DNA from: Prauserella endophytica
GTDB lineage: Bacteria; Actinomycetota; Actinomycetes; Mycobacteriales; Pseudonocardiaceae
DNA length: 64,000 nt
NCBI RefSeq assembly: GCF_005146945.1
Contig: NZ_SWMS01000005.1
Coordinates: forward strand, 248,001 to 312,000
Direction: 5' to 3'
Shown here: piece by piece, positions 52,585 through 59,979 of the stretch
How the letters are laid out: each line of letters begins with the position of its first letter
Position numbering within the stretch: position 1 is the first letter of the stretch
Translations under genes and position numbers: made by a program
The notes under the pieces: model-generated
The model's input: the letters and a program-made list of their open reading frames with translations, nothing else
What the model was told of the DNA's origin: nothing
The model's database searches: none

Positions 52585-53715
52585 GTGGCACACCGCATCG
52601 TGGTACTCGGCGGCGGCTACTCGGGGCTGATCGCGGCGAACCGGATCGCCCGCAGGCTGAACGGAGCCGACATCATGCTGGTCAACGAGCGGCCGAGGTT
52701 CGTGGAACGCGTGCGCCTGCACCAGGTCGCGGCCGGGCAGCGGCTCCCGGAGCACCTGCTCGCCGACCGCGTCCGGCCCGGCGTCGGGCTCACCATCGGG
52801 CGAGTCACGGCGTTCGACGCCGACCGGCGTGAGGTGCGCGTCGGTGACACCGTGCTCGGCTACGACACCCTCGTCTACGCGCTCGGCAGCGGGGCCGTGG
52901 TTCCGGAGTCCGCGGCCGGCGCGGTCACGGTCGCCGGTGCCGAGAGCGCCGAGGAGGCGCGCAAGCGGATCGCGGACCTGGCGGCGGAGAACGGAATGCT
53001 CGCCGTGGTCGGCGGTGGGCTGACCGGCATCGAGGCCGCGGCCGAGCTCGCCGAGAGCCATCCCGGCCTGCGCTTGCGGATGCTCACCGCGGGCGAGCCG
53101 GGCGACTTCCTGTCCGCGCGCGGCAAGGCCCATGTGCGGCGCGTGTTCGACCGGCTCGGGATCGAGGTGCTGACCGACGCCGAGGTGGAGGAGGTCCGCG
53201 AGGACGCCGTGGTACTGCGGGACCGGCGCGCCGTCGGTGCGGGCCTGACGGTCTGGTCCACCGGCTTCGGAGTGCCCGCGCTCGCCGCACGGTCGGGGCT
53301 CGCGGTGGACGCGCACGGGCGGATCAGGGTCGACCCCACGCTGCGCTCGCTGTCGCATCCCGACGTCTACGCCGTGGGCGACAGCGCGGCGGCCGCGCGG
53401 AGCAACGGGCGCGAGCTGCGCATGGCGTGCGCGACCGGGATCCCGGCGGCGTACTGCGCGGCCGACGCGATCGCGGCACGGCTCACCGGCGGGGAGGCGA
53501 GGCCGCTGCGGTTTCGTTACGTCAACCAGTGCGTGAGCCTCGGCCGCCGCGACGGTCTGATCCAGTACGTCGACGCCGACGACAATCCACATCGGACGAT
53601 TCTGGCCGGGAGGATCGCCGCCCGCTACAAGGAGGCCATCGTGCGCGGCGCACTGTTCGTCACGGTGAGATCGGGCCCCTACTCCTTCACCCGGCGCCGC
53701 CCCGTACTTGGCTGA
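52585..53715 (+). CDS. NAD(P)/FAD-dependent oxidoreductase (NDH-2-like)
   Basis: A 376-residue two-dinucleotide-binding flavoprotein. FAD is bound by VVLGGGYSGLIAANRIAR at the N-terminus and VYAVGDSAAA near residue 260; NAD(P)H by VVGGGLTGIEAAAELA near residue 138. It resembles type II NADH dehydrogenases and the oxidoreductases that are controlled by SigJ-type ECF factors. GTG 52585 follows GAAAGGAGA. It most likely reduces a quinone or small acceptor under oxidative stress (inference). Confidence 0.9.
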   Translation: MAHRIVVLGGGYSGLIAANRIARRLNGADIMLVNERPRFVERVRLHQVAAGQRLPEHLLADRVRPGVGLTIGRVTAFDADRREVRVGDTVLGYDTLVYALGSGAVVPESAAGAVTVAGAESAEEARKRIADLAAENGMLAVVGGGLTGIEAAAELAESHPGLRLRMLTAGEPGDFLSARGKAHVRRVFDRLGIEVLTDAEVEEVREDAVVLRDRRAVGAGLTVWSTGFGVPALAARSGLAVDAHGRIRVDPTLRSLSHPDVYAVGDSAAAARSNGRELRMACATGIPAAYCAADAIAARLTGGEARPLRFRYVNQCVSLGRRDGLIQYVDADDNPHRTILAGRIAARYKEAIVRGALFVTVRSGPYSFTRRRPVLG

Positions 53716-53732
53716 GGTGCTACCGCACCGGT

Positions 53733-54323
53733 GTGGACTCCTCGCCCGGCGGGCGCATCGACCCGCGCGCGCTCAGCGCCGGCCTCGACGACCTGCTGCC
53801 CGCCGAGCGCGTGGTCGCGGTGGGCTCGGACAACTTCATGGGCTACCCGAGCGCGTACCTCTCGGTACCCGACGAGTACGGATTCTGCTTCACGCAGGCG
53901 TTGCAGTCGATCGGGCTCGGCCTGGCGAGTGGGATCGGCGCCGCGCTCGCCAGGCCCGGCCGGCTACCGGTGACCGCACTCGGCGACGGCGGTGCGCTGA
54001 TGAGCGTGGCGGAGTTGGAGACCGTGGTGAGGCTGGGCCTGCCGATGGTGATCGTGGTCTACAACGACGCCGGCTACGGCGTCGAGGTGCACCACTTCGC
54101 CGGCCCCTGCGTGGATCTGGACGCCGTGCGGTTCCCCGACACCGACGTCGCGGCCATCGCCCTCGGCTTCGGCTGCGACGCCGTCACGGTGCGCGGTGAA
54201 GCGGAGCTCGGTGTGGTTTCCGGCTGGCTCGCCGGTCCGAGGGACCGCCCGCTGCTGATCGACGCGAAGATCGCCGACGACGGCGGATCCTGGTGGCTGG
54301 CGGAGGCGTTCCGCGGCCACTGA
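53733..54323 (+). pseudogene. Truncated thiamine-pyrophosphate enzyme (C-terminal TPP domain only)
   Basis: The 196-residue frame matches only the C-terminal TPP-binding domain of acetolactate-synthase-like enzymes: FCFTQALQSIGLGLASGIGAA, the GDGGALMSVAEL motif, VVYNDAGYGVEVHHF in place of the GDG-x-NN end, and PLLIDAKI. The N-terminal PYR and central domains are absent; the preceding gene ends 18 bases upstream. A few two-subunit decarboxylases have separate domains of this size, but no PYR partner is near. GTG 53733 has no ribosome site. A gene remnant is the best explanation. Confidence 0.7.
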
Positions 54324-54327
54324 ACCG

Positions 54328-54858
54328 TCAGCAGAAGATCCAGAACCAGCAGTCGTCGTCCTCGGGCGGCGTCGTGGTCGTGGTGGGCGCCTGCGAGGAG
54401 GACGACGACGTCGGCGACGGCGGGGGCTCCTCCAGTGCGGACGGATCCGGGGGCTCCTCCCCGGTCGGCTCCGGCTCGGGCTCCGTGGTCGTGGTGGTCG
54501 CCTCGGTTGTCGTGGTTGTCGTGGTGGTCTCGTCGGTGGTCGTGGTCGCCTCCGACGTCTCCGGCTCGCCCGGGTCCACGGTGGTGGGGGAGCGGGTGAT
54601 CTCCCGCGTGGGCGTGGTGTCCGGGCCGGCGGTCCCCGAGGTGCGCGTTGGCAGGGCGATCACCACGGCGTCGTCCGGATCGGGGGTGGGCTCGTCGTCG
54701 CCGCCCTCGGTGGTCACGAAGAACGCCGCGACCCCGCAGCCGATCACGACGGCGCCCATCACGGCGAGGACCCGCAGCCGGGACCGCGGGCCCGGTGGGA
54801 CCCGGTCGTTCCAGCGGTCTTCGTCGGACAGCCGAGTCACCGACGCGTCGTCGTACAC
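54328..54858 (-). CDS. Single-pass membrane protein with Thr/Pro/Glu-rich extracellular tail
   Basis: A 176-residue protein. A cytoplasmic charged N-terminus (about 28 residues) is followed by one transmembrane helix (VLAVMGAVVIGCGVAAFFV), then a low-complexity tail rich in Thr, Glu and Pro. The C-terminus is DDDCWFWIFC, an aromatic cysteine-flanked end. No enzyme domain is present. It could be a wall-spanning stalk or anchor. Its 5' region (54859-55062) holds a CCCGATG/CATCGGG inverted repeat at 54950-54969 but no gene. Confidence 0.75.
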   Translation of the reverse strand: MYDDASVTRLSDEDRWNDRVPPGPRSRLRVLAVMGAVVIGCGVAAFFVTTEGGDDEPTPDPDDAVVIALPTRTSGTAGPDTTPTREITRSPTTVDPGEPETSEATTTTDETTTTTTTTEATTTTTEPEPEPTGEEPPDPSALEEPPPSPTSSSSSQAPTTTTTPPEDDDCWFWIFC

Positions 54859-55062
54859 CGGGCAAGCCTTTCGGGCGGGGAAGGCAGCTGTGGACCGGCA
54901 AGTTGTGACTCGCAGTGGTCCAGCGGAGCTTTTTTACCCTAGAACGGCACCCGATGGGGCGACATCGGGGGGATTGTTCCCACGGAATCGATACGCTGTG
55001 GCAAAATCACTGCCTTTTGTCACACAGACCTAACGCACCGCGATCATCACCCCGCCCCCGTC

Positions 55063-55117
55063 CGCAGTGAAGGCCACCTTCACTGCGGTCAACGCAGTGA
55101 AGGTGGCCTTCACTGCA
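55063..55117. repeat. Palindromic repeat overlapping a stop codon
   Basis: CGCAGTGAAGGCCACCTTCACTGCG, split here as two 12-13-base halves, is paired with its near-complement CGCAGTGAAGGTGGCC... across a GTCAA loop. It includes the last codons and stop (55110-55112) of the minus-strand alpha/beta hydrolase gene. It is thus placed as a terminator for that gene. Confidence 0.88.
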
Positions 55118-55916
55118 GTGGGGCCGACCTGGTGAGGAAGTCCAGCACCGCGTCGTTGAACGCCACCTCGCGTTCCAGGTTCGGCAGGTGCGCCGCACCC
55201 TCGATCACGGTCAGCTCGGCCCCGGGAATGCGCTCGTACAGGAACTTCGCGACCTCCACCGGCGTGTACTCGTCCTCGTCACCGACCACGACGAGGGTGG
55301 GCACCGCGATGTCGGTCAGAACCGGCACGTAGTCGGGGCGCTCCGCTCGCCCGCGCAGCGCCGCCGCCGCGCCCTCGGCGGAGGTGCCCTTCATCATCCG
55401 CAGCACGTGCTTCGCCGTGGCGGGCAGCGCGCGGATGTTGTGCGGCGCCAGCATCTTCGGCAACACCTCGTGCGCGTACTGGGCGAGTCCCTCGCCCAGC
55501 AGTCGTTCCGCCAGCTCCCGCCGGGCCGCCTTGCTCCTGGGTGTCTCGGCGTGCGGTGTGGTGTCGGCCAGTATCAGGCCGAGGACGCGGTGGGGGAAGT
55601 GGCGCAGGCACTCCAAGACGATCTGCCCGCCCATCGACAGTCCACCGAGGACGAACCGCTCGACGCCGAGCGCGTCGAGCAGCGCCCCGATGTCCCGCGC
55701 GAACGTCTCCAACCGGGTGCTGCCGGGGACGACGGTGCTCTCCCCGTATCCGCGCAGGTCCGGGGTGATCACGCGCCAGCCCTCGCGCGCGAAGCGCTCG
55801 GCCTGCGGGCGCCACATCGAGCGATCGAACGGATGGCCGTGCACGAGGACCAGAGGCGCCCCGCTGCCCGTGTCGTCGTAGCCGACCGTGATGTCGTTGA
55901 CGGCAAGTGTGCTCAC
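55110..55916 (-). CDS. Alpha/beta hydrolase (3-oxoadipate-lactonase-like)
   Basis: A 268-residue hydrolase with HGHPFDRSMW (oxyanion region), the nucleophile elbow GLSMGG, the acid in VVGDEDEYTP and the catalytic histidine in EGAAHLPNLE. The family covers enol-lactonases, esterases and haloperoxidase-like enzymes; the substrate is unknown. GTG 55916 (VSTLAVNDITVGYDD) is chosen. The last residues APLQ and the stop come from the palindromic repeat. It is divergent from a MocR regulator that probably controls it. Confidence 0.9.
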   Translation of the reverse strand: MSTLAVNDITVGYDDTGSGAPLVLVHGHPFDRSMWRPQAERFAREGWRVITPDLRGYGESTVVPGSTRLETFARDIGALLDALGVERFVLGGLSMGGQIVLECLRHFPHRVLGLILADTTPHAETPRSKAARRELAERLLGEGLAQYAHEVLPKMLAPHNIRALPATAKHVLRMMKGTSAEGAAAALRGRAERPDYVPVLTDIAVPTLVVVGDEDEYTPVEVAKFLYERIPGAELTVIEGAAHLPNLEREVAFNDAVLDFLTRSAPLQ

Positions 55917-55932
55917 GCGTCTGACGCTATCC

Positions 55933-55976
55933 AGTGCAATATCTCGGTGCAATGAAAACATTGACCTCGGTGCAAT
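55933..55976. promoter_or_regulatory. Candidate MocR operators between divergent genes
   Basis: Three direct repeats with GTGCAAT occur at 55933-55940, 55946-55953 and 55969-55976. The second also forms an imperfect inverted repeat with CATTGACC (55959-55966). They fill the 69-base gap between the hydrolase and MocR starts. MocR proteins bind direct and inverted repeats of this kind. The region is AT-richer than its surroundings, as expected of a promoter. Confidence 0.65.
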
Positions 55977-55985
55977 AATGCCGCC

Positions 55986-57311
55986 ATGGACGACTACCGC
56001 GCCATCGCCGACGCCGTCGCCGCCGACATCGCGGCGGGCAGGCTCCAGCCGGGCCAACGGCTGCCGCCCCAGCGCCGCTTCGCCCGCACCCGGGGCATCG
56101 CCGCCTCCACGGCCGCGCGGGTCTACACGGAGCTGACCCGGCGCGGGCTCGTGGCGGGCGAGGTCGGCAGGGGCACGTTCGTGCGGGCCGGCCTGCCGCT
56201 CGTCGAGCCCGCGCTGGTCGAGCCCGCCACCGCACGCGTGGACCTCGAGCGGAATTTCCCGGTGCTGCCGGGCCAGGCCGAACAGCTCGCGGCCTCACTC
56301 ACCGGCCTGCTGCGTTCCGACGCGCTCGGCGCGGCACTGCGTCCGGTCGGCGTGTCGGGCACGCGGACCGCCCGCACGGCGGCAGTGCGACTGCTGTCGC
56401 GTGCGGGCTGGTCACCGGAGCCCGAGCGGATCCTGTTCTCCGGCAACGGAAGGCAGGCCATCGCGGCCGCCGTCTCCGCGCTGGTCCCCGTCGGCGGCAG
56501 GCTCGGTGTCGAGGCACTGACGTACCCCGTGGTGAAGGGGATCGCCCCGCGCCTCGGATGCACGCTCGTCCCGCTCCCCACCGACGAGGAAGGGATGGTG
56601 CCGGGCGCGCTGCGGTCGGTGAACGTGCACGCCGTCTATGTCCAGCCGGTGCTGCACAACCCGCTCGGCGTCACGATGTCCGCCAGGCGCCGCGCCGAGT
56701 TCGGTTCGGTCGTGCGGGAACTCGACCTGCCCGTCGTGGAGGACACCATCTACGCTTTCCTGCGCGACGAGCCGCCACTCGCCACGGAAGCGCCGGAGCA
56801 CACGGTAGTGACCGACAGCCTCTCCAAACGCCTGGCGCCCGAGCTGACCCTCGGCTTCGTCGTCCCGCCCGCCCGGTTCGCCGACCGCGTCGCCTCGGCG
56901 TTGCGGTCGGGAGCCTGGACAGCGCAGGGATTCGCGATCGACGCGGCGACCCGCTGGATCGGCGACGGCACCGCGGACGCCGTCCAGAACGCCAAACGCG
57001 CCGACGCAGCGCGCAGGCAGCAGCTCGTGCGCGAGCACCTGGCGGGATTCGCCGTGCGGGCCGATCCCGCCGCCTACCACTGCTGGTGGGAGCTGCCCGC
57101 GCAGTGGAGGGCGGAGACGTTCGTGGCGGCCGCCGCGCGCAGGGGCATCGCCGTGAGCCCGGCGGGCGCGTTCACCGTGGGCTCCGGACACGCGCCCAGC
57201 GCCGTGCGGCTCGCGCTCGCCTCCCCACCCGAGCCGGTGCTGGCCTCGGCTCTCGGCGCCCTCGCCGCGCTCGCCGGTGCGGCGCCGGAAGACGAGACGG
57301 CGATCAGCTGA
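55986..57311 (+). CDS. MocR/PdxR-family transcriptional regulator
   Basis: A 441-residue chimera. The N-terminal GntR winged helix (DYRAIADAVAADIAAGRL, LPPQRRFARTRGIAASTAARVYTEL) is followed by an aminotransferase-like PLP domain from about residue 85. That domain includes VYVQPVLHNPLGVTMS, VVEDTIYAFL and TDSLSKRLAPELTLGF with the PLP lysine. Some members control pyridoxal synthesis, others amine or sugar metabolism. The adjacent divergent hydrolase is the likely target. ATG 55986 begins 10 bases after the last operator repeat, so it probably autoregulates. Confidence 0.92.
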   Translation: MDDYRAIADAVAADIAAGRLQPGQRLPPQRRFARTRGIAASTAARVYTELTRRGLVAGEVGRGTFVRAGLPLVEPALVEPATARVDLERNFPVLPGQAEQLAASLTGLLRSDALGAALRPVGVSGTRTARTAAVRLLSRAGWSPEPERILFSGNGRQAIAAAVSALVPVGGRLGVEALTYPVVKGIAPRLGCTLVPLPTDEEGMVPGALRSVNVHAVYVQPVLHNPLGVTMSARRRAEFGSVVRELDLPVVEDTIYAFLRDEPPLATEAPEHTVVTDSLSKRLAPELTLGFVVPPARFADRVASALRSGAWTAQGFAIDAATRWIGDGTADAVQNAKRADAARRQQLVREHLAGFAVRADPAAYHCWWELPAQWRAETFVAAAARRGIAVSPAGAFTVGSGHAPSAVRLALASPPEPVLASALGALAALAGAAPEDETAIS

Positions 57312-57362
57312 GCCGTTTCGGTGGAAAGCGACGGGGGTATCTCGCGCCCGGAGGTGACACAC

Positions 57363-57683
57363 ATGGCGACAACGACCACCGCCGAGCGCGTGCGCGCCGT
57401 GCTGTCCGATGCGGACTTCCCCGCGGAGAAGGCCGATCTTGTGCGCTGTGCCGAGAACGCCGAGGCCGACCCGGACACCATCAAGGCGCTGGGCGCCATG
57501 CCGCCCGTCGAGTACGCCAACCTCGCCGAGGTGCTGCAGTCGGTGCCGCTCGACCAGGGGCAGAGCCCGGCCGAGGAGGCGGCCCGGCGGCAGGAGCACG
57601 ACAAACCCGGCCTCGCACAGCAGGAAAAGGACGTCTCCGGGCATCCGATCGTCGACGAACTGGGCGAGAACCGGGGCAGCTGA
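57363..57683 (+). CDS. DUF2795 domain protein
   Basis: A 106-residue acidic protein. The DUF2795 core is RVRAVLSDADFPAEKADLVRCAE and LGAMPPVEYANLAEVLQSV; the C-terminus is hydrophilic and probably disordered. ATG 57363 follows GGAGGTGACAC. A TTG/GTG start 14 codons earlier is possible but lacks a ribosome site. Its function is not known; such genes are common in actinomycetes. Confidence 0.8.
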   Translation: MATTTTAERVRAVLSDADFPAEKADLVRCAENAEADPDTIKALGAMPPVEYANLAEVLQSVPLDQGQSPAEEAARRQEHDKPGLAQQEKDVSGHPIVDELGENRGS

Positions 57684-57772
57684 GCGGCTTCGCGACGCGG
57701 GGCGGTTTCGGTTTCCGGCTTACCGGGTAGCTTCCTGGCGCGAGTCCGCTTCACCGACAGGACGTCCCCATC

Positions 57773-58168
57773 ATGGATCTGACCGGTAACAGCGACGTGG
57801 ACACCACGGCCGCCGCCTTGGCCGCCCGCGCCGAAGACGCCGCCCGCGCGCTCTACCAGCGCACCGCGGGCCAAGCCGACGAGGAGAGCATCACCGACAC
57901 CGACGAGGTGCACCGGATGCTCGGCTCACTCAAGCTCGTGGTCGAAAACCTCGCGCGCTGCCTTCCGGAGCTGAACACATGGCTGGAGCAGCGCATGTGG
58001 TCCGGAACGCTCGGCAAGAGCGACGACGCGTCCTTCGACGAGCTGACCAAGTCGACCTTCGAGGTCGCCGCCGCGCTGGCCAGGGCCCACCGGATGAGCG
58101 CACAGCTGGGCCGGGAACTCCAGGCCGCGCAAACCGCGAGCCGCGAGCTCGCCGCGAAGACGACGTAA
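57773..58168 (+). CDS. Hypothetical helical protein, 131 aa
   Basis: A 131-residue protein with long Ala/Leu/Glu helices and no membrane segment. I do not recognise a family. ATG 57773 is preceded by GACAGGACG. The 90-base gap before it shows no operon link to the DUF2795 gene. Third-position GC supports it as a real gene. Confidence 0.7.
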   Translation: MDLTGNSDVDTTAAALAARAEDAARALYQRTAGQADEESITDTDEVHRMLGSLKLVVENLARCLPELNTWLEQRMWSGTLGKSDDASFDELTKSTFEVAAALARAHRMSAQLGRELQAAQTASRELAAKTT

Positions 58169-58180
58169 CGTCGCTTCCGC

Positions 58181-59248
58181 TCAGGGCTTCTCGCCGACTC
58201 CCGTCGCCAACTCGCCGAGCCGGCCGCCGGGCACCGAGGACGCCAGCGGGGGAGTGGCCATGCCCTCCCGCTCACGCAGTCCGGTGAGGAACTCGGCGAG
58301 CGCGTCGGCCGCCGAGTAGCGCGCGGTCCACGCCAGGTCCGTCCTGGCCCTGGTGGTGTCCATCAGCGGGAGCCGCAGCACCGCGTCGAACAACCCCGGT
58401 GACGCGGGCACCGTGTGCAGCTTCCAGGCCGCGGTGACGGCGGCACGTGCCAGCACCGCGGGCAGCGGAACGGTGCGGGCGCCGAGCAGCCTCGCGATCA
58501 GCTTCGGGTCGACCACCGGCTCCGCGGCGAGGTTGAACGCGCCCCGCACGGGGTTCAGCGCCGCCAGGCGGAACGCCTCGCCGACGTCGGCCGAGTGCAC
58601 GGCCTGCATCGTGAGGCCGGGGACGTCCGGCACCACCGGGACGAGACCGGGCCGCACAAGGCTCGCGGGCACCAGCGGGCCCGCGAAGAGCCTGCGCTGC
58701 TCGGAGGCCGCCTCGCGCTTGAAGACGAACGCGGGCCGCATCCGCACTACACGGATGTGCGGATGAGTGCGGGTGAACGCGTCGAGAACCCGCTCCAGAT
58801 ACGCCTTCTCGCGGGTGTAGGCGGCGCCGGGCCAGCCGTGCGTCGGCCACTGCTCGTCGACCGTGCGGTCCTTCGGTCCCGGCGAGTACGCCCCCACCGA
58901 CGACGCGTACAGGAGCGCCGGCACCTCGCAGCGGGCGACGGCGTCGAACACGCGGAGGCCGCCGAGCACGTTCACGTCCCACGTCCTGACCGGGTCACGC
59001 GTCGGCTGGAACAGCCATGCCAGGTGGATCACCACGTCGGCGCCGGTGAAGATCCGGTCCAGCTCGTCCTCGCCCGCCTTCGGCAGGTCGAGAGTCTCGA
59101 TGGTGAGCTTCGGACGAGTCCATTCGGGCTCCCTGCGAGCGATGCCGGTGATCGACGCGACGCGCGGGTCCTCCGACAGCGCCTCGACCACGCTCGTGCC
59201 GAGGTTGCCGGTCGCCCCGGTGACGACGACGTGCAGCCGCTGGTTCAT
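58181..59248 (-). CDS. NAD-dependent epimerase/dehydratase family protein
   Basis: A 355-residue extended SDR with VVTGATGNLGTSVVEAL, VVIHLAWLF, YASSVGAYSPG and AAYTREKAYLE (YxxxK). These resemble atypical SDRs that act on non-nucleotide substrates rather than UDP-sugar epimerases. ATG 59248 overlaps the SRPBCC stop by four bases. The ATG is preferred over the longer frame, which crosses that gene. Confidence 0.85.
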   Translation of the reverse strand: MNQRLHVVVTGATGNLGTSVVEALSEDPRVASITGIARREPEWTRPKLTIETLDLPKAGEDELDRIFTGADVVIHLAWLFQPTRDPVRTWDVNVLGGLRVFDAVARCEVPALLYASSVGAYSPGPKDRTVDEQWPTHGWPGAAYTREKAYLERVLDAFTRTHPHIRVVRMRPAFVFKREAASEQRRLFAGPLVPASLVRPGLVPVVPDVPGLTMQAVHSADVGEAFRLAALNPVRGAFNLAAEPVVDPKLIARLLGARTVPLPAVLARAAVTAAWKLHTVPASPGLFDAVLRLPLMDTTRARTDLAWTARYSAADALAEFLTGLREREGMATPPLASSVPGGRLGELATGVGEKP

Positions 59249-59682
59249 GCCTGCCGCCCTCCGGTCTGCTCGGCCACCAGCGCGGCGAGCCGGTCGAGAG
59301 CCTCCTCGATCCTGCGGTCGGCCTCCTCGCTCAGCTCCCCGCCGAGCGCCTCCGCCTGCTCGCCGGCGAAGGTGAGGTGCATGGTCGCGACGCTGCCGGA
59401 CCGCGCGTCGTCGGCTGGATCGATCTGCAGCCAGCCGTCGTAGTGCTCGTCGCCGGAACCGCCCCAGGAGAGCCTGCGCCGCTCGCGGTCGACGTCGACG
59501 AACCCGGTGGCGTCGTGGACCTCGCTGCCGCTGGACACCCACGCGTGCAGCGCGCCCTCCCCGGCGGGCTCCACGTCGACGCCCTCGGGCGTCCATGCGT
59601 TCAGCGTGCCCGGCCCGGAGGCGATGTCGAACGCGGTCAACGGATCGGCGGGAATGGTGCGCTGGTGCTCGAATTCGGACAT
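59245..59682 (-). CDS. SRPBCC-fold protein
   Basis: A 145-residue START/Bet-v1-type ligand-binding domain (MSEFEHQRTIPADPLTAFDIA, HDATGFVDVDRERRRLSW, and a C-terminal helix ERIEEALDRLAAL-like RRIEEALDRLAAL). ATG 59682 replaces an upstream ATG in a longer frame. It forms a two-gene operon with the SDR and may bind a hydrophobic substrate. There is no catalytic motif. Confidence 0.82.
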   Translation of the reverse strand: MSEFEHQRTIPADPLTAFDIASGPGTLNAWTPEGVDVEPAGEGALHAWVSSGSEVHDATGFVDVDRERRRLSWGGSGDEHYDGWLQIDPADDARSGSVATMHLTFAGEQAEALGGELSEEADRRIEEALDRLAALVAEQTGGRQA

Positions 59683-59727
59683 GCCCGAGACGTACCCACG
59701 CCTCACGCGGATATGCGGGAGGCCCAT

Positions 59728-59754
59728 CTGCAGTGAAGGCCACCTTCACCGCAG
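59728..59754. repeat. Half copy of the palindromic repeat
   Basis: CTGCAGTGAAGGCCACCTTC, followed by ACCGCAG, corresponds to one arm only. It starts 45 bases upstream of the SRPBCC ATG, so it lies in the promoter region of that minus-strand gene. The rest of 59755-59908 shows no gene. Confidence 0.8.
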
Positions 59755-59821
59755 TCGCTCTGCTCGGCTCGCCGGGTGGGTACTTGTCGGCCTTCTCGGA
59801 TTCCTCGATGCGGCGCCTGCT

Positions 59822-59848
59822 TAAGTTGAGTCGCCAACGCTCAACTTA
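59822..59848. promoter_or_regulatory. Perfect 9-bp inverted repeat, possible operator
   Basis: TAAGTTGAG (59822-59830) and CTCAACTTA (59840-59848) flank a 9-base spacer. The AT-rich arms stand out in this GC-rich region. It is about 140 bases upstream of the SRPBCC gene and beyond the end of the ABC operon, so the SRPBCC/SDR operon is the more likely target. A small hairpin is the alternative. Confidence 0.45.
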
Positions 59849-59908
59849 TTCAGGCCGGAAACTGACCGGTAGGGCTCGTAGCGTGAGCGGCATGCCTGAC
59901 CCGCCAGA

Positions 59909-59965
59909 CTGCAGTGAAGGCCACCATCACTGCGTTCAACGCAGTGATGGTGGCCTTCACTGCAG
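59909..59965. terminator. Perfect 57-bp palindrome at the end of the ABC operon
   Basis: Two 28-base arms are exact complements around one C (59937). It is 14 bases beyond the stop of the minus-strand binding-protein gene and so is well placed to terminate the operon. It is of the CAGTGAAGG subtype, with ATCACTGCGTT in the inner arm. Confidence 0.8.
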
Positions 59966-59979
59966 ACCGCGGATAGGGG

